Assembly (NCBI RefSeq): GCF_003545695.1
Contig: NZ_QUZZ01000009.1
Span: 62,001 to 126,000 of the forward strand
From: Taibaiella helva
GTDB taxonomy: Bacteria > Bacteroidota > Bacteroidia > Chitinophagales > Chitinophagaceae
DNA: 64,000 bases
Direction of reading: 5' to 3'
The translations under genes and the position numbers were made by a program. Shown here piece after piece: positions 40,298 to 50,125 of the stretch. The notes beneath the pieces are model-generated. The model did no database searches. It was not told the origin of the DNA and saw only the letters and a list, made by a program, of their open reading frames with translations. Every line of letters starts with the position of its first letter. The first letter of the stretch is position 1.

Positions 40298-42715
40298 ATG
40301 CAAATTAAAGCACCCAGGATCTACATATTTAAAATATTGCCTGCATTGTTGCTGCTATTGGGATGTGCTGTTACCGGCTATGCCCAGCAACCGGTTCCGA
40401 AGCAAACACCAACACGTCAGATACCTACGGTTGATCCCGCCACAGCAACCCCTGAACAGGTGAAGGAGATACTTAACCAAAAGGCGGACAACTCTGAGCA
40501 GAATAAAAACCAAGACGACCAGCAGGCGAAACAGGATAAGCAGCAGGAAACAGGGGAAAAAGAAACCGATATTGAGAAAAGGAGAAAGGTAGCAGAGGGA
40601 ATTAAGCCTGAGGCGGGTCTGCCCATTTTTGGAAATGAAATCTTCAATAACCCTTCTTCTTCTTTCGTGCCCGATGCGAACAGGCCTGTACCCCAGAATT
40701 ATATCCTGGGCCCTGGTGATAAGCTTCAGATCTCTGTGACCGGGAACTCCGTAACCAGCTTTGATCCTACTGTCAGCCCCGATGGTTCCATCTCATTGAG
40801 AGAATTCGGAAAAGTATTTGTAGGCGGGCGTACCATCGAAAATGCAACGGAGACGATCAAAGCCAAGCTACGCGCCAATCGTTTTGCTGTGGACAACGGG
40901 ACCAATGTCGATGTCACACTATTGAATGTAAGAACGATCAGGGTCACTTTACTGGGAGAAGTAAAGATGCCCGGCGATTATAATATCAGTTCGCTGAGTA
41001 CGGTGTTTAACGCGCTGTATGAATCGGGCGGGATTACAAACGACGGAACGTTCAGGGGGATACGGGTAATCCGAAACAGTGAGGAGATCGCGCAGATCGA
41101 TATGTACGAATACCTGCTGAACGGCGATCTCCGGAGCAATATCCAGCTTCATGACGGCGATATCATCAGGGTTCCGGAATATCGCGTGCGGGTGAGCATG
41201 GAAGGAGAAGTGAAACGACCGGCCTACTTTGAAGTCATGCCCGGAGAGGCGCTGAGAGACGTGATCCGGTTTGCCGGCGGATTTACCGATTACGCTTATA
41301 AATTCAGCATTAAGGCCGTTCAGCTCACCGAAAAGCAGCAAAGATTGAGGGATATCGATCAAAAGGACTTTGATAATTATATCCCGTTGAAAGGCGATAA
41401 ATATGTTGTTTCCCGAATTTTAAATAAATATGAGAACCGGATCTCGATAGCGGGGGCAGTATATCGTCCCGGTGACTACGAACTTACAGACGGCCTTACA
41501 TTAAAAGAGCTGATCGCAAAGGCCGATGGCTTGAAAGAAGATGCCTATCTGGAAAGGGGTTATATTACCCGGCTTAAAGAAGATAACAGCTCCGAAGTCA
41601 TTCCGTTTTATGTGAAGGCCATTGTAGAGGGAACGGCGGAAGATATCCTGCTGATGCGGGAAGACGTGATCCACATCTCTTCTATATTTGACTATACAGA
41701 TGCTTATACCGTAAATATCGCAGGAAAGGTACGGGCCGGTGGTACCTTCCCTTATTTTAACGGCATGACGGTAGAAGATCTGATCCTTAATGCGGGAGGC
41801 TTTGCTGATGGAGCCAATATGGTGGAAGTCGAAATTGCCCGACGGGTTAAAGACAGTGATCGTAAGGCTAAGGATGCCAAGCTTGCCAATATTATCAAAG
41901 TGGTTATAGATAAGGATCTTAAGCTTGCCGAGTCGAAGTTTAAGCTGGAGCCCTTTGATGCTGTTTCCATTTTCTCTCTGCCGGGTTATGTGCAGCCACA
42001 AATGGTGACAATTGAAGGCGAAGTGATGTATCCCGGAACTTATGCTATGCTGACGAAAAATGACAGGATATCCGACCTGATTGCCAGGGCAAAGGGCTTC
42101 ACAGCCTATGCTTACCTTAACGGTGCTTCGCTGAGGAGAGGCGATTATATTGCCACAGCTTCAGATGCAGAGAAGCAGGACCTGAAAATACAGCAGTTCA
42201 CGGAAAAGCAAATTGAAGCGACAGACGGAAAGTCGGCGGTGAATCTTTCTAACCCTACCAAGCGTAATGATTTTGTAGATATCGACCTGAGTTATGTACT
42301 GAAAAATCCGCGAAGCCGAAAAGATCTGATCCTGTTAAATGGAGATGTGCTGAATGTACCGCGTGAGTTGCAGACGGTGAAGGTAACGGGTGAGGTATAT
42401 TCACCAAAAACAACTGTTTATGCTTCCGGGCAGAGTCTGAACGAATATGTCATGCGTAGCGGAGGGTATACAGAGGATGCTCTGAAAAAGCATGCCTATG
42501 TTGTTTATGCCAATGGTGCCAGCAAGGGCACACGCCGGTTCCTGTTTTTCAGGAATTATCCCAATATTGAACCCGGTGCTGAAATTTTTGTGCCCAAGCG
42601 CAAGCCACACAAAGAGAGGGATGGAACTGCATTGGTACAAACTTGGGTAGGGCTATCGGCCAGTGTAGCCTCAGTGGCTGCGCTTGTAGTAGCGCTCGTC
42701 AATTCAAACAAATAA
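40298..42715 (+). CDS. wza: Large Wza-like SLBB polysaccharide export protein
   Basis: At 805 residues it is about twice the length of E. coli Wza. Signal peptide at 1 to about 30 (VTGYAQQ); a Gln/Lys-rich low-complexity linker (55-90); a Poly_export domain (about 125-210, NYILGPGDKLQISVTGNSVT); then a run of about six SLBB domains (such as VTLLGEVKMPGDYNISSLST, VSMEGEVKRPAYFEVMPGEA, VTIEGEVMYPGTYAMLTKND, VKVTGEVYSPKTTVYASGQS). A hydrophobic helix lies near the C-terminus (VASVAALVVALVNSNK). It forms the periplasm-spanning, outer-membrane export channel for the polysaccharide. The multi-SLBB form is common in Bacteroidota. Confidence 0.9.
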   Translation: MQIKAPRIYIFKILPALLLLLGCAVTGYAQQPVPKQTPTRQIPTVDPATATPEQVKEILNQKADNSEQNKNQDDQQAKQDKQQETGEKETDIEKRRKVAEGIKPEAGLPIFGNEIFNNPSSSFVPDANRPVPQNYILGPGDKLQISVTGNSVTSFDPTVSPDGSISLREFGKVFVGGRTIENATETIKAKLRANRFAVDNGTNVDVTLLNVRTIRVTLLGEVKMPGDYNISSLSTVFNALYESGGITNDGTFRGIRVIRNSEEIAQIDMYEYLLNGDLRSNIQLHDGDIIRVPEYRVRVSMEGEVKRPAYFEVMPGEALRDVIRFAGGFTDYAYKFSIKAVQLTEKQQRLRDIDQKDFDNYIPLKGDKYVVSRILNKYENRISIAGAVYRPGDYELTDGLTLKELIAKADGLKEDAYLERGYITRLKEDNSSEVIPFYVKAIVEGTAEDILLMREDVIHISSIFDYTDAYTVNIAGKVRAGGTFPYFNGMTVEDLILNAGGFADGANMVEVEIARRVKDSDRKAKDAKLANIIKVVIDKDLKLAESKFKLEPFDAVSIFSLPGYVQPQMVTIEGEVMYPGTYAMLTKNDRISDLIARAKGFTAYAYLNGASLRRGDYIATASDAEKQDLKIQQFTEKQIEATDGKSAVNLSNPTKRNDFVDIDLSYVLKNPRSRKDLILLNGDVLNVPRELQTVKVTGEVYSPKTTVYASGQSLNEYVMRSGGYTEDALKKHAYVVYANGASKGTRRFLFFRNYPNIEPGAEIFVPKRKPHKERDGTALVQTWVGLSASVASVAALVVALVNSNK

Positions 42716-42742
42716 GTTCGATGGTTTGGGTTTGGGATAAGG

Positions 42743-42776
42743 CTTGCTAAGTTGTTAAGCTGTTTATGTACCTTTG
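42743..42776 (+). promoter_or_regulatory. Internal promoter before rmlB
   Basis: TACCTTTG (42769-42776) matches TAnnTTTG, with CTTG (42743-42746) 22 nt upstream. It would give a leader of about 60 nt before the rmlB ATG at 42845. Confidence 0.5.
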
Positions 42777-42844
42777 CGAGCTTATTGTGTATATAGAGAT
42801 TTTTTATTTGCCAAATATTGCCTGCGACCAGAATTGATTTAGCT

Positions 42845-43906
42845 ATGAATGCCGAAAAGACGATTGTAATTACCGGTGGCGCTGGTTTCATTGGTTCGCA
42901 TGTAGTGCGGCACTTTGTCAATCACTATCCTCAATATAATATTGTCAATCTTGACAAACTGACTTATGCAGGTAATCTGGCTAATCTTAAGGATATCGAA
43001 GGGAAAGAGAATTACAGATTCATTAAAGGCGATATTGTAGATGCCGCATTTATAGATCGTTTGTTTTCCGAACAAAAGCCCGATGCCGTTATCCACTTGG
43101 CGGCGGAGTCTCATGTTGACCGGTCTATCAACAGCCCCATTGAATTTGTAATGACAAATGTTGTGGGCACGGTTAACCTGCTCAATGCAGCCAGGACCTG
43201 TTGGAAAGAAGATTACGATAAATACCGGTTCTACCATGTTTCAACAGATGAAGTATATGGTGCGTTGGGTTCAGATGGTATGTTTACCGAAGAGACCCGC
43301 TATGATCCCCATAGTCCGTATTCGGCATCTAAAGCCAGTTCCGATCATTTCGTAAGGGCCTACAGGGATACTTACGGCATGAATACTGTAATTTCCAACT
43401 GCTCCAATAACTATGGCCCCTTTCATTTTCCCGAGAAGCTGATCCCGCTCGCGATCAACAATATTAAGCACAATAAGCCGATACCAGTATATGGTAAAGG
43501 GGAGAATATAAGAGACTGGCTTTGGGTAGAGGACCATGCAAAAGCGATTGATCTTATTTTTCATAAAGCGCAGGCTGGCGTCACCTACAATATTGGAGGA
43601 CACAACGAGTGGAAGAATATCGATCTGATCCGGCTGCTTTGCAGTATCATGGACAGAAAATTGGGAAGGGAGCCTGGAACCTCGGCCCAACTGATCACTT
43701 TTGTGACCGACCGAGCAGGTCATGATCTGCGTTATGCCATTGATGCTACCAAGCTGCAACGCGAGTTGGGCTGGGCGCCCAGTCTTCAATTTGAAGAAGG
43801 GCTGGAGAGGACCGTTGATTGGTACCTGGCCCATGAAGAATGGCTGGAGCAAGTGACCAGCGGCGCTTACCAGAAATACTATTTGGACCAATATTCAATA
43901 AGCTAA
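42845..43906 (+). CDS. rmlB: dTDP-glucose 4,6-dehydratase
   Basis: I use ATG 42845 ([20 protein letters not shown]), not the TTG frame at 42818. 353 residues. NAD loop TGGAGFIG, then AAESHVDRSINSPIEFV, HVSTDEVYGALG, the catalytic YSASKASSDHFVRAY (Tyr-x3-Lys), and CSNNYGPFHFPEKLIPL, all diagnostic of RmlB. It converts dTDP-glucose to dTDP-4-keto-6-deoxyglucose. Its partners rmlC and rmlA follow within 3 kb. Confidence 0.95.
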   Translation: MNAEKTIVITGGAGFIGSHVVRHFVNHYPQYNIVNLDKLTYAGNLANLKDIEGKENYRFIKGDIVDAAFIDRLFSEQKPDAVIHLAAESHVDRSINSPIEFVMTNVVGTVNLLNAARTCWKEDYDKYRFYHVSTDEVYGALGSDGMFTEETRYDPHSPYSASKASSDHFVRAYRDTYGMNTVISNCSNNYGPFHFPEKLIPLAINNIKHNKPIPVYGKGENIRDWLWVEDHAKAIDLIFHKAQAGVTYNIGGHNEWKNIDLIRLLCSIMDRKLGREPGTSAQLITFVTDRAGHDLRYAIDATKLQRELGWAPSLQFEEGLERTVDWYLAHEEWLEQVTSGAYQKYYLDQYSIS

Positions 43907-43918
43907 TATTTCAAACCA

Positions 43919-44275
43919 ATGGAACATGATGTACGCCCTTGGGGTGAGTACTGGGTTCTGGAAGACAAGGACTCTCATAAGGTAAAGCGGATTGAAGTAA
44001 AGCCGGGAGGCCGGCTCAGCTATCAATACCACCACCATCGGTCGGAAGTGTGGACCATTATATCCGGAATCGCCACCGTGACTATTGAAGGGGAGCAGAA
44101 GAAACATGGTCCGGGCGAAGTTGTGAAGATTGAAGTCATGGCCAAACACCGTGTGGCCAATGAGGAACAGGAACCCCTGGTCATTATTGAAGTGCAATTG
44201 GGCACTTACTTTGGAGAGGATGATATTATCAGGCTGGATGATGACTATGCCCGGGTCGATCTCGACAATAAATAA
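43919..44275 (+). CDS. Stand-alone mannose-6-phosphate isomerase (type II PMI cupin domain)
   Basis: The 118-residue protein equals the C-terminal cupin of bifunctional ManC/AlgA: RPWGEYWVLEDKDSHKVKRI, VKPGGRLSYQYHHHRSEVWT, AKHRVANEEQEPLVIIEVQL and GEDDIIRLDDDYARV. It should convert fructose-6-P to mannose-6-P. The matching guanylyltransferase domain is a separate protein at 44890, with rmlC between them. It starts 12 nt after rmlB. Confidence 0.85.
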   Translation: MEHDVRPWGEYWVLEDKDSHKVKRIEVKPGGRLSYQYHHHRSEVWTIISGIATVTIEGEQKKHGPGEVVKIEVMAKHRVANEEQEPLVIIEVQLGTYFGEDDIIRLDDDYARVDLDNK

Positions 44276-44314
44276 AGGAAGTGATACCCTGGAGCATCAC
44301 TTCAATACTGAGTT

Positions 44315-44851
44315 ATGAATATTATTGAAACTAAATTGTCAGGCTGTTTTATTATCGAGCCGAGAATTTTTGACGATAACAGAGGATATTTTTTTGAAAG
44401 CTTTAATGAAGCCCGATTTGAGGAGCTGACCGGCCAAAATGGACGGTTTGTACAGGACAATCAGTCTTCATCCGGTTACGGCGTAATCAGAGGCCTGCAC
44501 TTTCAACATGGCCCTTACGAACAGGCTAAGCTGGTTCGTGTCCTCCGGGGCAAGGTGTTGGATGTAGCGGTAGACCTGCGTAAAGGTTCAGAAACCTATG
44601 GACAATGGATCGCGGAAGAGCTTTCAGCCGACAATCATCGCCAGTTATATGTGCCCAGAGGCTTTGCCCACGGATTTTCTGTTTTGAGCGAGCAAGCAGT
44701 ATTGCTTTATAAATGTGATAATAGTTATTCCAGGACAGCTGAAGGCGGAATCCGGTTTGACGATCCTACGCTCAATATTGATTGGAGAATTCCTCCGGAG
44801 CAAAGGATATTGTCGGAAAAAGATTTGCAATTGCCATTTTTTAAGTCATAA
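44315..44851 (+). CDS. rmlC: dTDP-4-dehydrorhamnose 3,5-epimerase
   Basis: The 178-residue cupin shows the RmlC pattern: GCFIIEPRIFDDNRGYFFES, FVQDNQSSSGYGVIRGLHFQ, VLDVAVDLRKGSETYGQWIA, YVPRGFAHGFSVLSEQA and DPTLNIDWRIP. The catalytic His lies in GLHFQ. It epimerises C3 and C5 of the RmlB product. No rmlD gene for the final reduction is found in the window. Confidence 0.94.
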   Translation: MNIIETKLSGCFIIEPRIFDDNRGYFFESFNEARFEELTGQNGRFVQDNQSSSGYGVIRGLHFQHGPYEQAKLVRVLRGKVLDVAVDLRKGSETYGQWIAEELSADNHRQLYVPRGFAHGFSVLSEQAVLLYKCDNSYSRTAEGGIRFDDPTLNIDWRIPPEQRILSEKDLQLPFFKS

Positions 44852-44889
44852 TGCCAGGCGTTCCGTTGTGGGAATGCAAAACCTGAAGC

Positions 44890-45891
44890 ATGTCAGTAGT
44901 TAACGTTATACTATCGGGAGGAGTGGGAAGCAGGCTATGGCCTTTATCCAGGAAATCCAGGCCCAAGCAATATATATCTATTTTCGAAAACGAAAATACG
45001 CTATTCAGAATGTGTGCCTTGCGCAACCATAAACTGGTTGACCAAATTCAGGTTATCGGAAGTGTGGATAACTACGAGCTTTCCAGGCAGGAGTTTGCGC
45101 TTGCCGGGATCGGCGGTTATAGCGAAATCATAGAGGCTGCGCCCCGAAATACAGCTGCATCCATTGCTTTTGCCGCCTTTACTGCGCAACCTGAAGATAT
45201 ATTGCTGGTAACACCTTCCGATCATATCATTTCGGGAAGCGAGCTGTATGAAGAAACAATGAAGCAAGCTATAGCATTGGCGAAGCGGGGTCATATCGTT
45301 ACTTTTGGCGCCATACCACAACAACCGGAAACAGGTTATGGTTACATCGAGTACAACGAATCATACGATGTAACGGCCTTTAAGGAAAAGCCAAGCCTGG
45401 AAACGGCCATGACTTATGTGTCCAGCGGGAAGTATCTCTGGAATAGCGGTATGTTCTGCTTCAAGGCATCGGTTTATCTCGATGAGCTGAAAAAGTATGC
45501 TCCTGCTGTATTTGAAGCAGCCAGGAAGGCTATTGAAAAATCGGATGACGGATTTCTGCCGGTAAAGGAAACCATGGAAATTCCTGCCATAAGCGTAGAC
45601 TACGCCGTCATGGAGCATTCGAAGATTATTAAAGTGATCCCCTTCCGGTTTGAGTGGAACGATCTTGGGTCATTTGACGCCTTATGGGATTATCTCGATA
45701 AGAGCGGGAGCAATGCCGAAGGAAAGAACCTTGTGCTGGGGTCCAGTAAGCATGTGGAGTTTATAGGAATGGAGAGTACGATATTGGTTGAGACAGACGA
45801 TGCAATACTGGTATTGCCACGTCATCTGGCTCAGGAAGTCAAAGCGGTGTACGAAAGACTTGAAAAAGAAAAGCCTGAATTATTAAAATAG
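44890..45891 (+). CDS. manC: Mannose-1-phosphate guanylyltransferase (single domain)
   Basis: 333 residues: VILSGGVGSRLWPLSRKSRP (nucleotide loop), VTPSDHIISGSELYEETMKQ, TGYGYIEYNESYDVTAFKEK, YLWNSGMFCFKASVYLDELK, SVDYAVMEHS and PFRFEWNDLGSFDALWDYLD. It makes GDP-mannose from mannose-1-P and GTP. It lacks the C-terminal isomerase cupin of bifunctional ManC, which is supplied by the gene at 43919. Phosphomannomutase is not in the window. Three bases separate it from rmlA. Confidence 0.92.
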   Translation: MSVVNVILSGGVGSRLWPLSRKSRPKQYISIFENENTLFRMCALRNHKLVDQIQVIGSVDNYELSRQEFALAGIGGYSEIIEAAPRNTAASIAFAAFTAQPEDILLVTPSDHIISGSELYEETMKQAIALAKRGHIVTFGAIPQQPETGYGYIEYNESYDVTAFKEKPSLETAMTYVSSGKYLWNSGMFCFKASVYLDELKKYAPAVFEAARKAIEKSDDGFLPVKETMEIPAISVDYAVMEHSKIIKVIPFRFEWNDLGSFDALWDYLDKSGSNAEGKNLVLGSSKHVEFIGMESTILVETDDAILVLPRHLAQEVKAVYERLEKEKPELLK

Positions 45892-45894
45892 TTT

Positions 45895-46758
45895 ATGACG
45901 AAAGGTATTGTGCTGGCGGGTGGTTCCGGAACAAGATTGTACCCTATCACTATGGGTATCAGCAAACAGCTGATGCCTATATACGATAAGCCCATGATCT
46001 ATTATCCGGTATCGGTATTGATGATGGCAGGGATCAGCGAGATCCTGATCATTACTACCCGGGAAGATCAGGCGGGCTTCATCAGGCTATTGGGTGACGG
46101 AAGCCAGTGGGGCTGCCGCTTTGAATATGTGATCCAGGAAGAGCCCAACGGATTAGCGCAGGCGTTTGTACTTGGCGCACCCTTTATAGGAACAGATAAG
46201 GTAGCCCTGATTCTGGGCGATAATATTTTTTACGGAAGTGGTTTGGCCCGGTTATTGCAGGAGAACAGCGATCCTGAGGGTGGCGTGATCTTTGCTTATC
46301 GTGTCAGCGATCCGGAACGATATGGTGTTGTTGCGTTTGACGAAGAATTTAATGCAATATCTATCGAGGAGAAGCCAAAGCAGCCCAAATCCGATTATGC
46401 CGTACCTGGGTTATATTTTTATGACAACTCGGTACTTGAAGTAGCACGAAACATAAAGCCTTCCCCGCGTGGCGAATACGAGATTACTGACGTCAACAAG
46501 TATTATCTGGAGCAAGGTAAATTAAAGGTGGGCGTATTGGGTAGAGGCGTAGCCTGGCTGGATACCGGTACACATGATTCGCTGATGCAGGCCAGCCAGT
46601 TTGTCCAGGTTATTGAAAACCGGCAGGGGTTAAAGATTGGCTGCCCTGAAGAAATCGCCTATCGCATGGGCCTGATCAATAAAGAGCAATTGGCCCTATT
46701 GGGAGAATCGCTTAAAAAAAGCGGCTATGGTATTTATCTGTTAAACCTGTTAAAGTGA
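45895..46758 (+). CDS. rmlA: Glucose-1-phosphate thymidylyltransferase
   Basis: 287 residues with the RmlA series: [87 protein letters not shown] and [20 protein letters not shown]. It makes dTDP-glucose, feeding rmlB and rmlC. It starts 3 nt after the manC stop. Confidence 0.96.
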   Translation: MTKGIVLAGGSGTRLYPITMGISKQLMPIYDKPMIYYPVSVLMMAGISEILIITTREDQAGFIRLLGDGSQWGCRFEYVIQEEPNGLAQAFVLGAPFIGTDKVALILGDNIFYGSGLARLLQENSDPEGGVIFAYRVSDPERYGVVAFDEEFNAISIEEKPKQPKSDYAVPGLYFYDNSVLEVARNIKPSPRGEYEITDVNKYYLEQGKLKVGVLGRGVAWLDTGTHDSLMQASQFVQVIENRQGLKIGCPEEIAYRMGLINKEQLALLGESLKKSGYGIYLLNLLK

Positions 46759-46764
46759 CTCTCC

Positions 46765-47838
46765 ATGCAAGCTAACCAGCAAGTAAAACAAAATGAGGAG
46801 ATTTCAATAAAAGAACTGCTGCTGATCCTGCGAAAGCAGATCGTATATATCAGATCTCAATGGAAGATCATACTTGTCCTTTTTATAATCGGTGGCGTAG
46901 CCGGCTACGTTTATGCCAGAAGCAAAACGCCCCTTTTTCAGGCCGAAAGCACATTTGTCCTGGATGAAGGACGGTCAGGTGGCGGTGCCTTCAGTGGCCT
47001 GGCCCTGCTGGGAATGGGCTCAGACGCTTCCGCCGGTCTTTTTTCCTCGACCCAGAATATTGTCTGGCTGTATAAAAGCCGGATGATGCTATACCAAACC
47101 TTGATTACTCCTGTAACTTACAACGGGCGTCAAAGATTGCTGATTGACATTTTTCTGGATGAAAGCGGTATAAGGAAGGAAATAAACAAAGATCCCCAAC
47201 TCAAAAATATCCACTTTCAGGAGGGGAAAACTTTGGATAGTCTTTCTAAAGAACAGACTAGTCTTGTCCTTTCCTGCATAAATATGCTTAGGAAACCAAA
47301 GTACCTGGAGGTAACCGAAACAAGCAAAGCCGAAAATCTCATAACTGTTTCTTTTAAATCGAAGGATGAGCAATTCTCTAAGCTGTTTACAGAAACGCTG
47401 GTGAATAATGTAAACCAGTATTATATTAAAACCAAAACAGAAAAAACAACTGTAGAGGTAAAGCTATTGGAGAGAAAGGTCGACAGTGCTCGTATGATGT
47501 TGAGCACAAACATGTACCAGGTCGCTTCTTCTGTTGAAGATATTCCTTATGCTAACCCGGGAAAGGCAACATTGCAGGTAACACCGTCCCGGAAGAGGAT
47601 TGATGTGGATGCTATGTCGGCTATGTATGTCGAGCTTTCCAAGAACCTTGAAACCAGGCGTATGGCGCTCGCGCAGGAGACGCCGCTGATACAGCTTTTA
47701 GATGGGCCTGTTTATCCGTTGAATGTGATAAAGCCATCTGGAGTGATGCTCGCGACTGTAGGTGCTATCCTGTGCACATTGCTCGCCATTGTAATTCTAA
47801 TCGCCAGAAATTGGTATAAGAGTATTATGAAAAGTTAA
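46765..47838 (+). CDS. wzz: Wzz-type polysaccharide chain-length protein
   Basis: The 357-residue protein has a Wzz/PCP fold: N-terminal membrane helix at about 36-52 (WKIILVLFIIGGVAGYVYAR), a periplasmic alpha/beta and coiled-coil region, and a second membrane helix at about 327-348 preceded by the usual Pro-rich segment (PLIQLLDGPVYPLNVIKPSG). No C-terminal tyrosine kinase domain, so it is a PCP-1-like regulator rather than Wzc. It probably sets chain length and contacts the Wza-like channel. Confidence 0.85.
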   Translation: MQANQQVKQNEEISIKELLLILRKQIVYIRSQWKIILVLFIIGGVAGYVYARSKTPLFQAESTFVLDEGRSGGGAFSGLALLGMGSDASAGLFSSTQNIVWLYKSRMMLYQTLITPVTYNGRQRLLIDIFLDESGIRKEINKDPQLKNIHFQEGKTLDSLSKEQTSLVLSCINMLRKPKYLEVTETSKAENLITVSFKSKDEQFSKLFTETLVNNVNQYYIKTKTEKTTVEVKLLERKVDSARMMLSTNMYQVASSVEDIPYANPGKATLQVTPSRKRIDVDAMSAMYVELSKNLETRRMALAQETPLIQLLDGPVYPLNVIKPSGVMLATVGAILCTLLAIVILIARNWYKSIMKS

Positions 47839-47974
47839 AATAAAATAGCCGCAACCCCAAAATAGTCGCGTATTTATTGTCACGGCACTTGCAAAGGGGG
47901 AAAGCTATACCCTAAAATAATAAACGCCTGATCCGAACCAATTAATGAACCTTCTCTTAAGCCAATTCAACTAA

Positions 47975-49090
47975 ATGTCGTCAAAAGTAGCATTAATAAC
48001 AGGTATTACAGGACAGGATGGCGCTTATCTGGCCGAGTTCCTCCTCAATAAAGGATATATCGTCCATGGGATCAAAAGGAGAAGCTCCCTTCTGAATACA
48101 GATCGCATCGACCATTTGTACGAAGACCCTCATGTAAACAACCGGCATCTGGTTCTCCACTATGGAGATCTTGGCGACAGCACCAACCTGATCCGTATTA
48201 TCCAGGAGGTACAGCCTGACGAAATTTATAACTTGGGGGCCATGAGCCATGTAAAGGTGAGCTTTGATACCCCGGAATATACGGCCAATGCCGATGGCAT
48301 CGGTACATTGCGTATACTGGAAGCCGTGCGGCTGCTGAGGCTGACCGAAAAAACCAGGATATACCAGGCCTCTACATCAGAGCTGTATGGCCTGGTACAA
48401 GCCATACCGCAGAGCGAAACCACGCCTTTTTATCCGAGGTCGCCGTACGCGGTTGCTAAGCTGTATGGATACTGGATCACGGTTAACTACCGGGAAGCCT
48501 ACAATATGTATGCCTGTAATGGTATATTGTTTAACCACGAAAGTCCGCTTCGAGGTGAAACCTTCGTTACCCGTAAAATTACCAGGGCGGTAGCGCAAAT
48601 GGCGCTGGGACTGCAGGATAAGCTGTATATCGGTAATCTCGATGCCAAAAGAGATTGGGGACATGCCCGTGATTATGTAGAAGCCATGTGGCTCATCCTG
48701 CAGCAGGACAAGCCCGAAGATTACGTCATTGCAACAGGCATTACGACCACTGTACGCGACTTTATTAGTATGGCTTTTGCCGAAGTGGGTGTAACGCTCG
48801 AATTCAGAGGAGAAGGTGTGGAAGAGAAGGCCTATATCAGAGAATCGGCAGGCGGCTATGCTTTTGTGTCCGGGCAGGAAGTCGTATGCGTAGACCCCCG
48901 TTATTTCCGGCCCACGGAAGTAGAGCTGCTGATCGGAGATCCGACAAAAGCCAAAACCAGGCTGGGCTGGGAGCCTAAATGTACCTTACCGGAATTGGTG
49001 AAGGAGATGATGGCTTCCGACATCGACATCTTCAGAAAGGAGAAAATACTGAAAGAAGCAGGCTTCGATATCTTCCGTCAGTATGAATAA
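47975..49090 (+). CDS. gmd: GDP-mannose 4,6-dehydratase
   Basis: 371 residues: [93 protein letters not shown] and [20 protein letters not shown]. This is the full Gmd pattern. It makes GDP-4-keto-6-deoxymannose. A 136-nt gap precedes it, possibly with its own promoter. fcl follows by 19 nt. Confidence 0.96.
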   Translation: MSSKVALITGITGQDGAYLAEFLLNKGYIVHGIKRRSSLLNTDRIDHLYEDPHVNNRHLVLHYGDLGDSTNLIRIIQEVQPDEIYNLGAMSHVKVSFDTPEYTANADGIGTLRILEAVRLLRLTEKTRIYQASTSELYGLVQAIPQSETTPFYPRSPYAVAKLYGYWITVNYREAYNMYACNGILFNHESPLRGETFVTRKITRAVAQMALGLQDKLYIGNLDAKRDWGHARDYVEAMWLILQQDKPEDYVIATGITTTVRDFISMAFAEVGVTLEFRGEGVEEKAYIRESAGGYAFVSGQEVVCVDPRYFRPTEVELLIGDPTKAKTRLGWEPKCTLPELVKEMMASDIDIFRKEKILKEAGFDIFRQYE

Positions 49091-49109
49091 GCGTACGGTA
49101 CTCTAAAAA

Positions 49110-50057
49110 ATGACAATGCAACCTTCAGATAAAATATATATAGCAGGTCACAGGGGAATGGTAGGTAGCGCTATCCGCCGGAACCTGGAATCCAGGGGTT
49201 TTAATAACCTGGTCCTAAAGACCTCTTCCGAGCTGGATCTGCGCGATCAGCAGGCGGTGGCTGCTTTTTTTGAAGCGGAGCAGCCCGGCTATGTTTTCCT
49301 GGCAGCCGCTAAAGTGGGTGGTATTGTAGCCAATAATACTTACAGGGCTGAATTTATTTATGATAACCTGATGATCCAGAACAATGTGATCCATGAGGCT
49401 TACCGCAACCAGGTAAAGAAGCTCATGTTTCTGGGGTCATCCTGCATCTATCCTAAGCTGGCGCCCCAGCCGCTGAAAGAAGAATACCTGCTTACCGGTG
49501 AGCTGGAGCCTACCAATGAGCCCTATGCCATAGCCAAGATCGCCGGTATCAAAATGTGTGACGCTTACAGAAGCCAGTACGGATGTAATTTTGTGTCGGT
49601 AATGCCGACCAACCTGTATGGGCCTAACGATAACTATGATCTTCAGAATTCGCATGTATTGCCCGCCATGCTGCGTAAATTTCACGAGGCCCGTGTACAC
49701 GGCATTCCAGAGGTGACGCTTTGGGGCACCGGCGCTCCGTTGCGCGAGTTTCTGCATGCCGACGATATGGCGGATGCCTGTGTGTACCTGATGCAGCACT
49801 ATAATGAACCCGGCCCGATCAATATCGGTGTGGGCGAAGACATCCCGATCAGGGACCTGGCGGAGATGATTAGGAATATTGTAGGTTATGAAGGCAATAT
49901 CGTATGGGACAGCAGCAGGCCCGATGGTACGCCCCGGAAGCTGATGGATGTGTCGAAGCTGAGCAGCCTGGGCTGGAAAGCAAGCATAAGGCTGGAAGAT
50001 GGCATACGCGAGGTATATGCCGGTAAGTTTTTAAATAGTGTGGATACCCTGAACTGA
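49110..50057 (+). CDS. fcl: GDP-L-fucose synthase
   Basis: 315 residues: [100 protein letters not shown] and [16 protein letters not shown]. It epimerises and reduces the Gmd product to GDP-L-fucose, so the surface glycan probably contains fucose. Confidence 0.96.
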   Translation: MTMQPSDKIYIAGHRGMVGSAIRRNLESRGFNNLVLKTSSELDLRDQQAVAAFFEAEQPGYVFLAAAKVGGIVANNTYRAEFIYDNLMIQNNVIHEAYRNQVKKLMFLGSSCIYPKLAPQPLKEEYLLTGELEPTNEPYAIAKIAGIKMCDAYRSQYGCNFVSVMPTNLYGPNDNYDLQNSHVLPAMLRKFHEARVHGIPEVTLWGTGAPLREFLHADDMADACVYLMQHYNEPGPINIGVGEDIPIRDLAEMIRNIVGYEGNIVWDSSRPDGTPRKLMDVSKLSSLGWKASIRLEDGIREVYAGKFLNSVDTLN

Positions 50058-50125
50058 ATGGCTGAAGGCGGAGACGCCGGCCATTGTTCTTTTTCATAAA
50101 CAAAATAAAAGCAGAAAGCGTTTTT

